Source of the DNA: Galerina marginata
Lineage: Eukaryota > Basidiomycota > Agaricomycetes > Agaricales > Galerinaceae
DNA length: 64,000 nucleotides
Direction: 5' to 3'
Assembly (NCBI GenBank): GCA_023014335.1
Contig: JAECYW010000018.1
Coordinates: 434,001-498,000 of the forward strand
The position numbers and the translations under genes were made by a program. The notes under the pieces are model-generated. The model was given only the letters and a program-made list of their open reading frames with translations, had not been told where the DNA came from and did not search any database. Of the stretch, positions 11,560-23,979 are shown piece by piece; within the stretch, counting starts at the first letter, position 1, and each line of letters opens with the position of its first letter.

Positions 11560-11900
11560 GGTATCCTATATGTAGAAGATTTGGATTACTCTCATATTTA
11601 GTCGCTCTATCCTACTCTATCTTGTACCTCTAAATCTCTCCACTGAACCATGCTAGCAATCCTAGGTAACCCGCAATACCCAAATATATTTTAAATGTAG
11701 AAGAATTCATATCATTGGAATGCTTTGATATTCAGCAGCTCTATGCTACTCTTCATTGTACCTCAAGTTCTTTTTACAGAACCCTGCTAGCTATCCCAGG
11801 TAACCCACAATACCCAAATATATTTTATATGTAGAAGAATTCAAATTGTTAGAATGCTTTCATTCTTTGGCAGTTGATAGTACTCTACCTTGGATCTCAA
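11560..11900 (+). repeat. About 135-bp tandem repeat, 2.5 units
   Basis: Repeating landmarks are ATATGTAGAAGA, CTCTATCCTACTC, CTTGTACCTC, CCTAGGTAACCC and AATACCCAAATATATTTT, diverged 15-25 percent by eye. It is not coding and sits between the minisatellite and the hAT-like element. Confidence 0.65.
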
Positions 11901-13310
11901 GATCTCTTTACAGCTTCCCAGTGTCTATTCTCAATATCCCGCTAACCAGGTTTTAATTTTCCAGAAAAAAGACCCCTGGCACCACCCTATAATAATATAT
12001 TTACACTTCAGTGACCCCCCGGATCTAACCTCTTAGGTTGATTAATTCCTGATAGGAAATACAATCTAAAAGAAGGCTGAAAACATTTCTGAAAACAATT
12101 TTTTCCAAGAATAATCTTCAGATTTTTAAAATGTTTTTTAGGGTTTAGTATAATGTTTCTTTGACAGGTGGTGGCAGGAGTCTCTTGTGGAAAATGTTTT
12201 CTAATAATAAACATTCTTCAAACAATAATTTTTATAGAAAACAAAAATCAAATGTTTTCTGTGACGTCTTGGCAAAGTTTTGTATTTCAAAAATATATTC
12301 TGGTGGCAGGGGTCCTCCAAATTAAAAAAATTCCTGTGGCTTTTCCAGGATAGCTATAAATATGCTGTAATGACATTTCTTTAGGCACAGGTCTACCTGA
12401 CCCAACACACAAGAAGCAATCTCAATCAAAGCAAATAATATATATTTATATATAAAAGCTATAGCATTTTTTTGATTATAGCCTATACTAGCATTTATAT
12501 CAATAAATACCATCTTGTAGATTTGAATTTTTTGCATTTTCTAATATCTAAATAATTGCAAGCAAGTAAAAACTAAGCTCATTATAGTCTAATGACATTT
12601 TAACAGACTTGTATTGAGAAGTAGATTTTTTCTTGTAAATAAGCATTAAATTATAATACAGATAAGTATTAAAAGAAACAATAGCTTATATCTATTATAT
12701 TAAGCTTATACCTACTATATTTAAATCTAAACCCTGAGATCTTATTTTAGAAGTATTTCTATTTTTAGACTGAAAATATTTTTGATATTTCTATTTTTAG
12801 AGCAGGTCTATTTTTAGAAGTGTGTCTATTTTTACACTATAGCCTTAAAACATTTTGGAATCATTTTTATTTTTAGCTGACCCTGAATTTCCCAATTAGG
12901 AACTATTTCCATTTATGGTCATATCAGCTATTTTTAGAACCAATCTTGTTTTGCTTATATCTCAGTCAAGAAAGCAAATATTGATATGATTTAAATGCTA
13001 AAAAAGTCTGAGAATATATTACTTTCTTTTGAGATACTCTTTCCTTTTTGGGAAAATTTCCCATCTGCCAAATCTGATTTCAAGAAGCCTGATAACGATT
13101 TTGATGGAGCTTATATCTCAATAAGGAAAGAAGATATAGTTATGATTTAAACAGATTTAGAATCGCTCTGATGAGTAGTACAACTTTTGTTACTAGCACA
13201 GCCACATCTGATCACTTTTGGAAATTGCTTCTATTTAAAGCATCAATTGATCAATTTAGCATCTAAAGCACTTCAAACATATTGAATATGCTGTGATATA
13301 GCTGTTCAAA

Positions 13311-13695
13311 TTACAAGTTCTTACATAGTAAAAGAACTTGTTTTCCGGCCTGCATAGCAGGCAGAAATGGTTTCTAACGCAATGGTTCGAAATTCTCCCA
13401 CTCATACAGTGACCCTGCATCGTTTCTGTATCTCAGCCATTACTGGGCCAATTTTTATGATCTTGGTATCAAAAAATTCGTAAAAATCAGGGCCTTCCTG
13501 GTCACGTGACCAGGCCGTTTTAGGCTTGTTAGATCCGTCGCATTTTTCTGCTTTTTTTGAGTATAAGATCATCCCAATCGGTTCAGATTTGAGCGGACTA
13601 TGCAATATTTACTTATTTAACCTTTATTTTTAGTCGGACTCACCTAGGAAGTAAGAACTTGTTTTTGCCATGCGCAGCAATGGCCTCTGACCAAG
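13311..13695 (-). mobile_element. Family-1 Helitron-like element, left arm copy
   Basis: Minus strand from CTTGGTCAGAGGCCATTGC to the 3' hairpin and AA (hairpin loop slightly changed: CTATGT instead of CTACGT). It mirrors the copy at 15402-15786, with matching flanks. Confidence 0.8.
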
Positions 13696-15028
13696 TACTT
13701 AAAAGTCTAATTATATCACATGTCACATAATTATCTCAATAAGAAAAGAAGATATAGTTATGATTTAAACAGATTTAGAATCGCTCTGATGAGTAGTACA
13801 ACTTTTGTTACTAGCACAGCCACATCTGATCACTTTTGGAAATTACTTCTATTTAAAGCATTGATTGATCAATTTAACATCTAAAGCTTTAATATAGCTG
13901 TTCAAACACTATAAAGTCTAATTATGTCACATGTCACATGACTATCTATTTTTAGATATGACTGTGTATTTAAAACTTGAATTACAGCTATATTTAGAAC
14001 AATGAGCATGGTAGATCAGTGTCTGAGTGGCACTTTACAATATTGCAGCACAGAGCAAGCCATGCTGCCAAAATTAGAATATTTGCATGCAGAAGTAAAA
14101 CACTTGGAAAATCTTGTTGGGAAAGAATCCTCTCCTTGGTTCACTCACAAACTCAAAGTTCTCTTAATAAGTTGGAGGATTGGCAATCTTTAAAAAGCCA
14201 AAAGACTTTGCTGCTCGTTACATGAGACCAAGTCCTCTGACAAGCAGCACGTAAAAAGACCGCCAAAGCTCCTCAAAACACAGATGTAGAAGTAACCTGC
14301 AACTCCACTGGCCATTAACTGAAGAATACCAAAAACTCAGAAACATTAATGAGTATAATAGGCAGCTGAAGCCACTGGTTTTGTTCATGTCAAGACATGC
14401 CTCTTGTGGTACTAGCATCACTCAACTTACAGTAGAAACAAGGCTGCTAAAAGCTGCAACTTGATTACAACAAAAAATGTGAGACTGTTCATTCTGCTAT
14501 CCAGTATGCAATCTAACTTTTGAACCTCTCATAACTCATCCACTATGTTGCAATATGCCAATTGTCTAGTTATACTCAATAACATGTCATGCACCACAAA
14601 ATAAGTAGTCGTTCTATTGACTATGTCTTGTCTGAACACAGCCACACAGTACTTCAGCAGCTACATTCATTAGATTAGCTTTAGCTGTTTTCACAGATTT
14701 AATTTCACTTTACTCTTTGGTACTGGTCAAACAACCCAGAGGTGGCTCTAGCTGACTTGGCATATTGACAGTCAGCTGTCTGGCAAGTGGACTTACACAG
14801 CTTGTCCTAGATCTTCCAGATCCCATCCTGACATGATGCCCTTTTCAGATGCCAAGAAGAACAATATGACCATAACTTTATAATGTGAGAGCACAGGGGT
14901 AGTGTTATCCAAGCTCTTCGGCTGGCTTTTCGGCAGAGACATAGTCTACCTTTCTATTACAACAGCTTATACAGTGACTTCGAGGGGCATTAAACAAATC
15001 ACATAGTGTCTAAAGTGTTTTAACTATG

Positions 15029-15107
15029 TAACTGGCTGGATTCGAACTCATGTTTTTATCTGCCTAGGGCTTTAGAGTGATGGTGCCACCTAAGCCACCA
15101 CAGCCCC
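15029..15107 (-). other. tRNA-like sequence in the centre of hAT-like element A
   Basis: On the minus strand GGGGCTGTGG, an A-box TGGCTTAGGTGG, a B-box GAGTTCGAATCC at tRNA spacing and CAGCC at the end, which can pair with GGCTG at the start. The anticodon arm is not convincing, so it is likely a tRNA relic or a SINE head rather than a working tRNA. Confidence 0.45.
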
Positions 15108-15401
15108 TATCTGACATAAGTTTGTTATACATATGTCAAACTTGGGTGGTCTAACATTTGCTTTTAGTTGTAATATAGATTACATGATCTAGATACTCAC
15201 TATTGATAGTGTCAGCTGAGTCTAAATCTGCATAGATCTATGTGACATGTGACATAATTAGACTTTGAGAGTGAGCTTTGCCAGATATTGACCTTACCAT
15301 GCTCATTGTTCTAAATATAGCTGTAATTCAAGTTTTAAATACACAGTCATATCTAAAAATAGATAATTATGTGACATGTGATATAATTAGACTTTTAAGT
15401 A

Positions 15402-15786
15402 CTTGGTCAGAGGCCATTGCTGCGCATGGCAAAAACAAGTTCTTACTTCCTAGGTGAGTCCGACTAAAAATAAAGGTTAAATAAGTAAATATTGCATAGT
15501 CCGCTCAAATCTGAACCGATTGGGATGATCTTATACTCAAAAAAAGCAGAAAAATGCGACGGATCTAACAAGCCTAAAACGGCCTGGTCACGTGACCAGG
15601 AAGGCCCTGATTTTTACGAATTTTTTGATACCAAGATCATAAAAATTGGCCCAGTAATGGCTGAGATACAGAAACGATGCAGGGTCACTGTATGAGTGGG
15701 AGAATTTCGAACCATTGCGTTAGAAACCATTTCTGCCTGCTATGCAGGCCGGAAAACAAGTTCTTTTACTATGTAAGAACTTGTAA
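15402..15786 (+). mobile_element. Family-1 Helitron-like element, right arm copy
   Basis: Mirror copy of 13311-13695, in the other arm of the foldback element and inserted at the same site (A before CTTG, TTTGAAC after the 3' end). Both share the CTATGT loop variant, so one insertion event was duplicated with the arm. Confidence 0.8.
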
Positions 15787-16838
15787 TTTGAACAGCTATA
15801 TCACAGCATATTCAATATGTTTGAAGTGCTTTAGATGCTAAATTGATCAATTGATGCTTTAAATAGAAGCAATTTCCAAAAGTGATCAGATGTGGCTGTG
15901 CTAGTAACAAAAGTTGTACTACTCATCAGAGCGATTCTAAATCTGTTTAAATCATAACTATATCTTCTTTCCTTATTGAGATATAAGCTCCATCAAAATC
16001 GTTATCAGGCTTCTTGAAATCAGATTTGGCAGATGGGAAATTTTCCCAAAAAGGAAAGAGTATCTCAAAAGAAAGTAATATATTCTCAGACTTTTTTAGC
16101 ATTTAAATCATATCAATATTTGCTTTCTTGACTGAGATATAAGCAAAACAAGATTGGTTCTAAAAATAGCTGATATGACCATAAATGGAAATAGTTCCTA
16201 ATTGGGAAATTCAGGGTCAGCTAAAAATAAAAATGATTCCAAAATGTTTTAGAGCTGTAGTTTAAAAATAGACACACTTCTAAAAATAGACCTTCCCTAA
16301 AAATAGAAACATCAAAAATAGTTTCAATGTCTAAAAATAAAAATACTTCTAAAATAAGATTTTGAAGTTTAGATCTAAATATAATAGGTATAAGCTATTG
16401 TTTCTTTTAATACTTACTGTATTATAATTTAATGCTTATTTACAAGAAAAAATCTATTTCTCAATACATTAGACTATAATGAGCTCAGTTTTTGCAATTA
16501 TTTAAATATTAGAAAATCCAAAAAATTCAGATCTACAAGATGGTATTTATTGATATAAATGCTAGTATAGACTATAATCACAAAAAAATTCTATAGCTTT
16601 TATATATAGAAATATATATATATTATTTGCTTTGATTTAGATTGCCACAAGAGACTCCTGCCACCACCTGTCAAAGAAACATTATACTAAACCCTAAAAA
16701 ACATTTTAAAAATCTGAAGATTATTCTTGGAAAAAATTGTTTTCAGAAATGTTTTCAGCCTTCCTTTAGATTGTATTTCCTATCAGGAATTAATCAACCT
16801 AAGAGGTTAGATCCGGGGGGTCACTGAAGTGATATTTA

Positions 16839-17138
16839 CAAACATTTCTTTTTATTTTTAAAACATTTGAAAACTTTGCTTTTTGTTTTGAAAATATTCA
16901 ACAACTTACTATTTTTTCCAAATAATATTTACTCTTTTATAAACTTTTTAGACTTTTTTTGTATTTCGTTAGGAATTTTTAGAATTTATTACAATTTCAG
17001 TAGATATTTTTTACATTTTTCGCAAGCTGCCGCAAAAAGTTTTTTGTTTTTATTTTTGTTGTACACCTACCTCTTGGTACCTTTAAGACCCATAATTAAA
17101 CCTCCTTATAGGTACCTCAGGTCGGGCCACTGAAGTGA
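16839..17138. other. AT-rich stretch ending in a hAT-type terminus
   Basis: No gene. It ends GGGCCACTGAAGTG at 17138, the same terminal word as the hAT-like elements, directly against the Tc1-type TIR. Together with 11962-11996 (GACCCCTGGCACCACC) it may be the remains of an outer hAT-like element into which element A jumped. Confidence 0.35.
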
Positions 17139-17972
17139 CTTTGAGCCATGTAATGTGTCACCCAATATTTAAGCATTATTTATTGCGATTTTCAAAAATG
17201 ATGGCATTTCGAAAAAGAAAAGTTTCAAGTCGTCTGGCGATTAGTCCTGTGGGAAGTCATGTTGTGTGACACCCCAGTCAAAAGCGTTCCTCGCCTCCTC
17301 CACTTTAGTCCCTGTGTCCTCCTTCAGAATTAAAGCCTTTTACTGTGCATACATCATGGCTGGATACGATACTGACCCCGAAAATGGAGGTCCAAACTCC
17401 GATGAAGAGAATGAAGGCTGTATGTCCTGGTCATATGATCAATATATTGCTAACATGAAAGCTACTATGCAGGGGGCCAAAGTCTTTACAACGACGGCAA
17501 AGGCCTCAAGATGACTCTGCTTTTTACACCACTCCTTGCACCCCTGGAAGCTGGAAAGAGGCGCAGGGCTAATGCTAAGCCACCCGTCATAACGAAGATT
17601 GAGTACTTCCATGAAGATGTCCCCATACGTGATTTTGTGATCAAAGCGCTGGATTCCGTCAAGCGCACTGACCTTTTCGAATCATTGTGGATATTTCAAG
17701 GCCATGAACTCGATACTGACGACTGCTTCATGCTCTCATACACCATTCCACAGCGTGTAACTGATCAAGTCATTGTCAGTAATGAGAAGAACTACAAGCA
17801 GATGATAGAAGAGATCACAAGCAAGTCTCCTTTCGAAGTCAAGGTTTTTATTGTTGAGAACAAGGTCAGTCACTACAACTCTTGTTGTCTCTTCTCTTGC
17901 TAAGTGTGTAATGGAGACTGGTGGTGGGGAGGACGAGTCAGAGGAAGAAGCTGAACATGAAGAAGTAACAGG

Positions 17973-18160
17973 TGTTGGAATTTGGCAAGCTAGTTACGCT
18001 TTTGGTAGTATTACGTAATCACACCTTTAATCGTAGCTTGTATGCTCTTTCCTTTTCTCATCTGTTTGCCTATGAGCTCCCTAGGTCAAACGAAATATAC
18101 CTGGCTTTTTCCTCATTCCCTCAAGGTCCATTCTCCGTTCCTGCTAAGTTTATTTCAACA
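17973..18160 (+). repeat. 5' LTR of the gag-only element
   Basis: TG...CA ends and 188 bp, matching the two-part 3' LTR base for base in length. The downstream primer-binding site is not obvious: CAAACAGATCTCCTG does not look like an initiator-Met complement. Confidence 0.9.
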
Positions 18161-18405
18161 CAAACAGATCTCCTGTTGCAGGATCACAGCATCTGTCACC
18201 AGACACAAATTGGCACCTCCTTTCACGGCCTCTGTCTTTGACACACCGGAATCTTCACGGTCACTGCCTGTCGCACACCGGATTGCGCCCACGGTCACTA
18301 CTACGTCAGTACACCGGAATAGCCTGCGAGCTCACAGTCACTGCTGAGGCACACTGGAAACAAACCCTTATCAAAGTCATTATCTCTTATCTGATCATAT
18401 TGATC

Positions 18406-19347
18406 ATGCCTTCACTGCCTTTCGACAAGCTCAACGAGACCAACTACAATGATTGGAAGATATTGATGGAAGCCTTTCTGGAGGAGAAAGGACTCTTTGG
18501 TGTTGTTAGTGGCCGGGACATCATGCCAACCACCGGACCGAACTCCAAAGGTGTTAAGACCTTTGTGGAGAAGCAGCGCTCTGCCCGTTCCAGAATTATT
18601 CTAGGAATGGAAACTTTCCAGCTTCCCCATGTCAGAAACAAGGAAGACCCAGCCGTTATTTGGAAGAATCTTGCCCGAATTCACCGTGCATGTGGTTTGG
18701 GAGTTTTGCTCACAATGCGTATGGATTTCCTTAAATTCTCTATGCCCCCTGGATCCACCATTGCTTCCTACGTTGCCAGTATTCGCCATGCTGCTTATCG
18801 CTTGGAGGAATGTTACAAGGCTGAAGAGGATGACTCATCCATTTCCACCATTTTCCCCACTTCTTTTTCTACCACCAGGCCCTCTATTGTTTCCGATTTT
18901 GACAAGATCAGTGTTCTTTTGAATGGCCTTCCTCCCATCTACCAACCTGTTATTGTCAGCATCACTGGTACCCCCATCGCCTCTCTCACCTTCGAGGACG
19001 TTGTAACCTGTCTTATGAATGAAGAAGGTCGCCTCCGTAATGTCATTGCACCAACTATGCCTTCCGATCCAGACACTACCGACGAGGCTATGGCTGTCAC
19101 ACACCATGGACCCCATCGACGGCAAGGAAAGTCATCCAAGTTTGCCCCTTCAAATGACATGTCGAAGATTATCTGCCACAAATGCGGAGGAGTTGGACAC
19201 GTTCGTGCAGTCTGCCCCACTCGCGACTCGGACGCCATCGCAAATGCCAATGTAGTCGATGATGATGACGAACCTGAATCTGCTTTTGTCACTCATGAAG
19301 AAGACGAAGATGCCAATGACTCAGATGGAGTCTGGTCTGGTAATTAA
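18406..19347 (+). CDS. Copia-type Gag with zinc knuckle
   Basis: 313 aa from ATG 18406 (MPSLPFDKLNETNYNDWK); the frame is open further upstream, but this Met starts the conserved part. The NYNDWK...LEEKGLFGVV stretch is the usual beginning of copia Gag (UBN2/DUF4219-like), and the middle is helical (LLTMRMDFLKFSMPPG). The zinc knuckle CHKCGGVGHVRAVC (CX2CX4HX4C) lies at about residues 257-270, followed by an acidic tail and stop. It forms the capsid of the retrotransposon particle. The frame is fully open although the element lacks pol, so it may depend on, or parasitise, a full-length relative. Confidence 0.9.
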   Translation: MPSLPFDKLNETNYNDWKILMEAFLEEKGLFGVVSGRDIMPTTGPNSKGVKTFVEKQRSARSRIILGMETFQLPHVRNKEDPAVIWKNLARIHRACGLGVLLTMRMDFLKFSMPPGSTIASYVASIRHAAYRLEECYKAEEDDSSISTIFPTSFSTTRPSIVSDFDKISVLLNGLPPIYQPVIVSITGTPIASLTFEDVVTCLMNEEGRLRNVIAPTMPSDPDTTDEAMAVTHHGPHRRQGKSSKFAPSNDMSKIICHKCGGVGHVRAVCPTRDSDAIANANVVDDDDEPESAFVTHEEDEDANDSDGVWSGN

Positions 19348-22300
19348 TTTCTTTATTCTACTTCCTCTCTTTAGTTTTATATCTTTATATTTTGTTATTA
19401 CGCTTCATAGCTTGAGGAGGAGTGTTGGAATTTGGCAAGCTAGTTACGCTTTTGGTAGTCTTACGTAATCACACCTTTAATCGTAGCTTGTATGCTCTTT
19501 CCTTTTCTTATCTGTTTGCCTACCAGCTCTCTAGGTCAAACGAAATATACCTGGCTTTTTCCTCATTCCCTCCACTTCAGTGACCCACCAAACATAACCT
19601 ACTAGGTTGATTAATTTCTGATAGAAAATACAATCTAGAGGAGGCTCTGAAACATTTTTCAGAAACATTTTTAAGCCAAATATTTCTGTAGAATAAATAT
19701 TTGTTTTCTCAAATGCAATAATGTTTTTGTGACATCCAGAAATGTTTTGTTCTTAGAAAATATATTTATTGTTGATATGGTGGCAGGGGTCCTTCTACTA
19801 AAATATTTTCTGGGCATTTCTATAAAAAATTATCTATACAATATAGATTTATCAATATTGTAGTGTATGTAGGATTAGTTTCAAATGTAAAGTAGATATA
19901 TGAGTAGATAAACAAGTAATTAAATATACTGATATTCTAAAATATTATAAATTGAAAAAAAAAATCTAAATAATAAAAATTCCCAAATCAAATTGACCAT
20001 CAAATGATTTGGCCAGTTACAAAATGAAATAGGAATGGTTGATATATACTGCATTATATAGAGGTGAAAAAAATAGATGTTTTATATAAAATATCAAAAT
20101 GTTAAAAATATTAAAATGGTGAAAAACTGAGCAATTTAAAGAGTAATATCTCCTAATTTTAACATCATCTTGTAGCTCTGAATTTTTTTTAATTTTCTGA
20201 TATTTAAATCAAAGCAATTGGATAAAAACTGAGCAAATTATAGTCAAATTATATTTCAAAAAAGAAGCATTCAAAAGTGTATTTTGTGTTTTTCTTGGCA
20301 AATAAGCCACCAAGTCACATGATACTAACAGATTCTGGGTCCAAAAAAATAGCTCTATATTTTCTATTAATAGACCCTGACCTGAAAATGCCTTTTTTGA
20401 AACTAGTTCTATTTATAGATCAGACTCAAATTTATGAACTATTTTTATTCCCTGCTCTAATTTAAGCTGTTTCTATTAATAGATTAATGCTTAGACCTTC
20501 TGTGTAATAATCTCTTATAAACTATTTTTAGACACAAAATACAACTTCAAATTTTGACCCTGTTTCTATTTATAGATTAGTCTTTTAGAAACTATTTTTA
20601 GACACCAACTATCAATTCCAAATTTTATCAATGTTTCTATTTATAACTTATTAATTGGGTATATAAACTTAATGCCATTCTATTTTTAGAAGTATGTCTA
20701 TTTTTAAAACTAAGATCTTGAAATATTTTGGAAATATTTTTATTTTTTAGCTGGACCCTGAAATTTCTTTTTGGAAACTATTTCTATTTATAGTCTTATC
20801 AGCTATTTTTAGAACAAATCTCGTTTTGCCCATATCTCACTGAAAAATGTAAATATTAATATGATTTAAATTGTAAAATAGTTTAAAAATATATTACTTT
20901 TTTTTGAGATGCTCTTTCCCTTTTGGGAAATTTTCCCATCTGCTAAATCTGGTTTCAAGAAGCCTGATAACAATTTTGATGCAGTCTATATCTCAATAAG
21001 CAATAAGGATAAAATTATAATTTAAATAGATTTGAAATGGCCTTGATGAGTAGTACAACTTTTGTTATTGGCACAGCCACATCCAATCACTTTTGGAAAT
21101 TTATTTTTATTTGATTAATTTCTCAGTTAGTCAGGCTATCTATTTTTGGATATGACTATACATTTAAAACTTGAATCTATATTTAAGCTAATATAAAGAA
21201 AAACAAACCCAAAAGGATTTATTTTTGCTTGTGGCTGTGCTCTGATTTCTACTCATTGTATTGGCATTACTTCCGCTATTGTCACCATCACGTACCCAAG
21301 TACACTTTACATTTTATGTCTGATGAAGTGGCCAGCTAAAGCTAAGAATGTCTGGAGCTGGTCCTGGGCTTGGACGATGCTGATGGAATATAATGATGAA
21401 CTAGCTACAAACATGTGAATGTCTATAAAGGGCTAGGTGATTGTGTCTGGAGGGCTGGGATGTCAAGCCCAACACTCCACTGATTATATAAGATATGCCT
21501 CTTTTACCTCCACTTGTGGCTGTGCCCTCATCTCTGCTGTGACTTATTAGAAATACAATGCTATAGCATTGGATCTTCAAAGTTAACACAAACACTTATG
21601 CTATTTGCTTTCAGAATGATCTAGTCCTGTGTCAGATTCATGACAATACTTTAGCTGTCAGCTTATCTTGAGAGAGAGGTTTGAAGAAATGGATTATAGC
21701 AGTCAAGCCATGGAATACACAGCTGAGGGATTGATAGTCCTTGGCAAGAGGTTATCCAGAGTACTGGCAAGACAAGTTGTAAGTTGGTCAAAAACCACCC
21801 TGAAACCAGTTACACCAATAACCAGAATAACTGAACAATTGATAGATAGTTCAGTCACTTGGTTTTATATATGGTAGTAATTCTGATCTGTAGGTATGAC
21901 ACAAGATGTATAACCAGGATTACAGCAAGATTAAGGGGCATTTGGTGGTGTTCTGACACTGGAAATTAGCTTGGTGCTCACTCTCAAATATCCGAGCAGA
22001 GCTTTAATCTACATTAAGTATGCTACATATCACATAGCTAGTTTTTTTCAAGTGTTCAGACAGTGATACTGAGTTTACCTCAAACATATAGGCCTCGGCT
22101 GGCTGTTTTGATTCGACATGTTCAAATTGAATTGAATTATGTCAGCCAGAGATTATATCCCAAGATCAAAGATTCAATCTCAGCATATGCTTATTATATA
22201 GACTTATTGAGCCAAACAAAGAAGAGCTAAAGCAGGAAAGAATGACCTAATTACTAAACGCACTAAGCACATATAGTCTAGACTATCAGCCTGAATTGAA

Positions 22301-22366
22301 AGATTATAAAAGAGCATACACCTGCACTAGGCTGGGTTTATTTTATGTTGAATTTCATTAAATTAT

Positions 22367-22624
22367 TCGAGTTTAAGTTGTAAACTTACCCAAGTCCAAT
22401 GAGTGCGCAAAGGCCTCTGGTGCACGTGAGCGAACATATTCGGCAGTTCCGTCTTTGAGACGAACCGTTAAGCCGATCGGGACCTGGGGGATAGAAATTT
22501 TCGTGCAGAGAGCCTTCCGCTCTTTGCTCCTGCACTCACTATCCCCCAGGTATACCTTCTCTTCTGATCTTTTTGAGCACGCACTCACGGTCCCCCAGTA
22601 CCAGAGGCACCAATTTTTTATTAC
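22367..22624 (+). repeat. Ngaro-like A1 repeat
   Basis: 258 bp, direct repeat of 27044-27301. Contains a perfect 13-bp inverted repeat ACCTGGGGGATAG ... CTATCCCCCAGGT that can fold into a hairpin in the transcript, and a second GGTCCCCCAGTACC motif downstream. Confidence 0.9.
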
Positions 22625-22653
22625 TTTCATTTTATCATCGTACCTCATTTAAT

Positions 22654-23979
22654 ATGTCCGATGGCTTCATCGACATCACTCGGCCATCAGGAACCTCAAA
22701 TTCAACCGTCTCTACTGGGCAGGATAGCCGAGGAAATGCCACCGAGCCGACATACCCCATCCCTTCTGCGTCGAATGGGAACACCGGTAATACCGCTGCT
22801 CAAGAGATTGAGCACCAGCAACAAAGAGAAAAACTCGAGGCAATCATTGACAGATTTCGTGCAAATGAAGTCTCGAAAACGAGAGCTATCGCCCTCGTTA
22901 TTGGAGAACTCGGACTCGATCCCGCAATACACGAGCCGGAAAAGGATCAGACTTTCGAACTCTACCTCGCGGCCATCAACTCCCACGAAGCCGCCGCTGC
23001 TAGATCGCTTGTCCGAGGACTGGGACCATCAGACAGCCGTACCGATGGAGAACGACCTCGTGCGGAAGTCTCCGAGCATAGCCATCCAAGAAACCCCGTG
23101 GTTGACAAGCAAATCAACGACCTCATCGACTCGATTCACACCCAGTCCAATGCCTCCGTTGATGGCGAATTTGACGCTGACGACGGAGATATTTCCAACA
23201 AGCGCCGAAAACTCACCTTCGCGGACTTGCCATGGCACAAGGACGACATCGAGCTCGAAGACCCTACACACCCCTCCTGTAGAGAGACCCGTCGACTCCT
23301 TAATCTATTCTCAACCGACCTCGCCCAAGTCAAATCCTCTATCCGAAATTCAGCCCACGCTCCATCAGGATTTCCAACATCCCAATGGGAGCGTATCATC
23401 CGGGGTGAACCAGTCGACCTCAACGTCGTCTTCAGTTATCTCCACCGAACTGAGCCTCCTAAGGAGAATGTCGGTCGCGTGGGAGACACTCAGGTCGTCT
23501 TCGGAATATCAGAGGCAAAGAAAAAGGTCGAAACCGCAGGCGATTGGATCTCTGCGTGGAACCGAGTCGTCCGTGCAACGCGATTTGCCTTCCGACACCG
23601 TGAACAGGAATTGCGCGAGTATGGAGAATACATCGAGGGTGAATTTTCCGCCAAAATCCCCTCCGTACATTCGCGAATCATCCTGTTCGACATCGCAGTC
23701 CGGAATGAAGTCCAAGGAGGTCAGCGACTCCGACTCACTGACACATACAAATTCCAACGCCTCTACTCCGCCATCGTCATGTCAGATGGTGTCGAAGGCT
23801 CCAAGCGCGCTGGCGGACAGGCAAACCGCTCTGGTACCGGGAGCAAACTCAAGATTTGCAACCGTCACAACTCCCCCTCGGGTTGCACCGTCGCCGACTG
23901 CAAATTCGAACACATCTGTCGCGTGTGTCTCAAACCCGGCCATTCCAAAGACCAGCATGGTGAGAAAGGAAGGCAGTAA
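22654..23979 (+). CDS. Ngaro-like Gag/ORF1 with C-terminal Cys-rich motif
   Basis: 441 aa from ATG 22654 (MSDGFIDITRPSG). An in-frame ATG at 22573 lies within the A1 repeat and is less likely. Polar N-terminus, a helical section rich in Glu and Gln (about 60-120), a basic patch SNKRRKLTFAD, then a conserved-looking block with WERIIRGEPVDL and GDWISAWNRVVRATRFAFRH. It ends in a Cys/His cluster (CNRHNSPSGC, then CKFEHICRVCLKPGH) within the last 45 residues, probably nucleic-acid binding. The last 23 bases overlap the start of the RT gene in another frame. Confidence 0.85.
   Translation: MSDGFIDITRPSGTSNSTVSTGQDSRGNATEPTYPIPSASNGNTGNTAAQEIEHQQQREKLEAIIDRFRANEVSKTRAIALVIGELGLDPAIHEPEKDQTFELYLAAINSHEAAAARSLVRGLGPSDSRTDGERPRAEVSEHSHPRNPVVDKQINDLIDSIHTQSNASVDGEFDADDGDISNKRRKLTFADLPWHKDDIELEDPTHPSCRETRRLLNLFSTDLAQVKSSIRNSAHAPSGFPTSQWERIIRGEPVDLNVVFSYLHRTEPPKENVGRVGDTQVVFGISEAKKKVETAGDWISAWNRVVRATRFAFRHREQELREYGEYIEGEFSAKIPSVHSRIILFDIAVRNEVQGGQRLRLTDTYKFQRLYSAIVMSDGVEGSKRAGGQANRSGTGSKLKICNRHNSPSGCTVADCKFEHICRVCLKPGHSKDQHGEKGRQ

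Larger units (their letters stand above)
12004..16831. mobile_element. hAT-like long-TIR (foldback) element A
   Basis: Ends CACTTCAGTGACCCCCCGG and its inverse. Flanked by ATATTTA on both sides (11997-12003 and 16832-16838; seven matching bases, consistent with an eroded 8-bp hAT-type duplication). The inverted arms are very long: about 12004-14010 and 15296-16831. They are rich in the word CTATTTTTAGA. The arms differ by indels, including a duplicated stretch at about 13740-13870 in the left arm. Each arm carries a family-1 element at the mirrored position. The centre, 14010-15295, has no long ORF and no transposase, so it is non-autonomous. Confidence 0.8.

Noticed and set aside
13402..15695. 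Two identical 67-codon frames (minus near 13500, plus near 15600)
   Set aside because: They lie inside mirrored copies of a non-coding family-1 element; other copies of the family break the frame.
17973..19422. Complete copia element with pol hidden in the later insertion
   Set aside because: The polypurine tract and 3' LTR follow gag directly at 19423; the insertion lies inside the LTR, not between gag and LTR.
22661..23956. Upstream two-fifths of a 1052-codon open frame ahead of the RT
   Set aside because: It is gag read in another frame: Ser/Pro-rich without domains. RT homology starts after the ATG at 23957.
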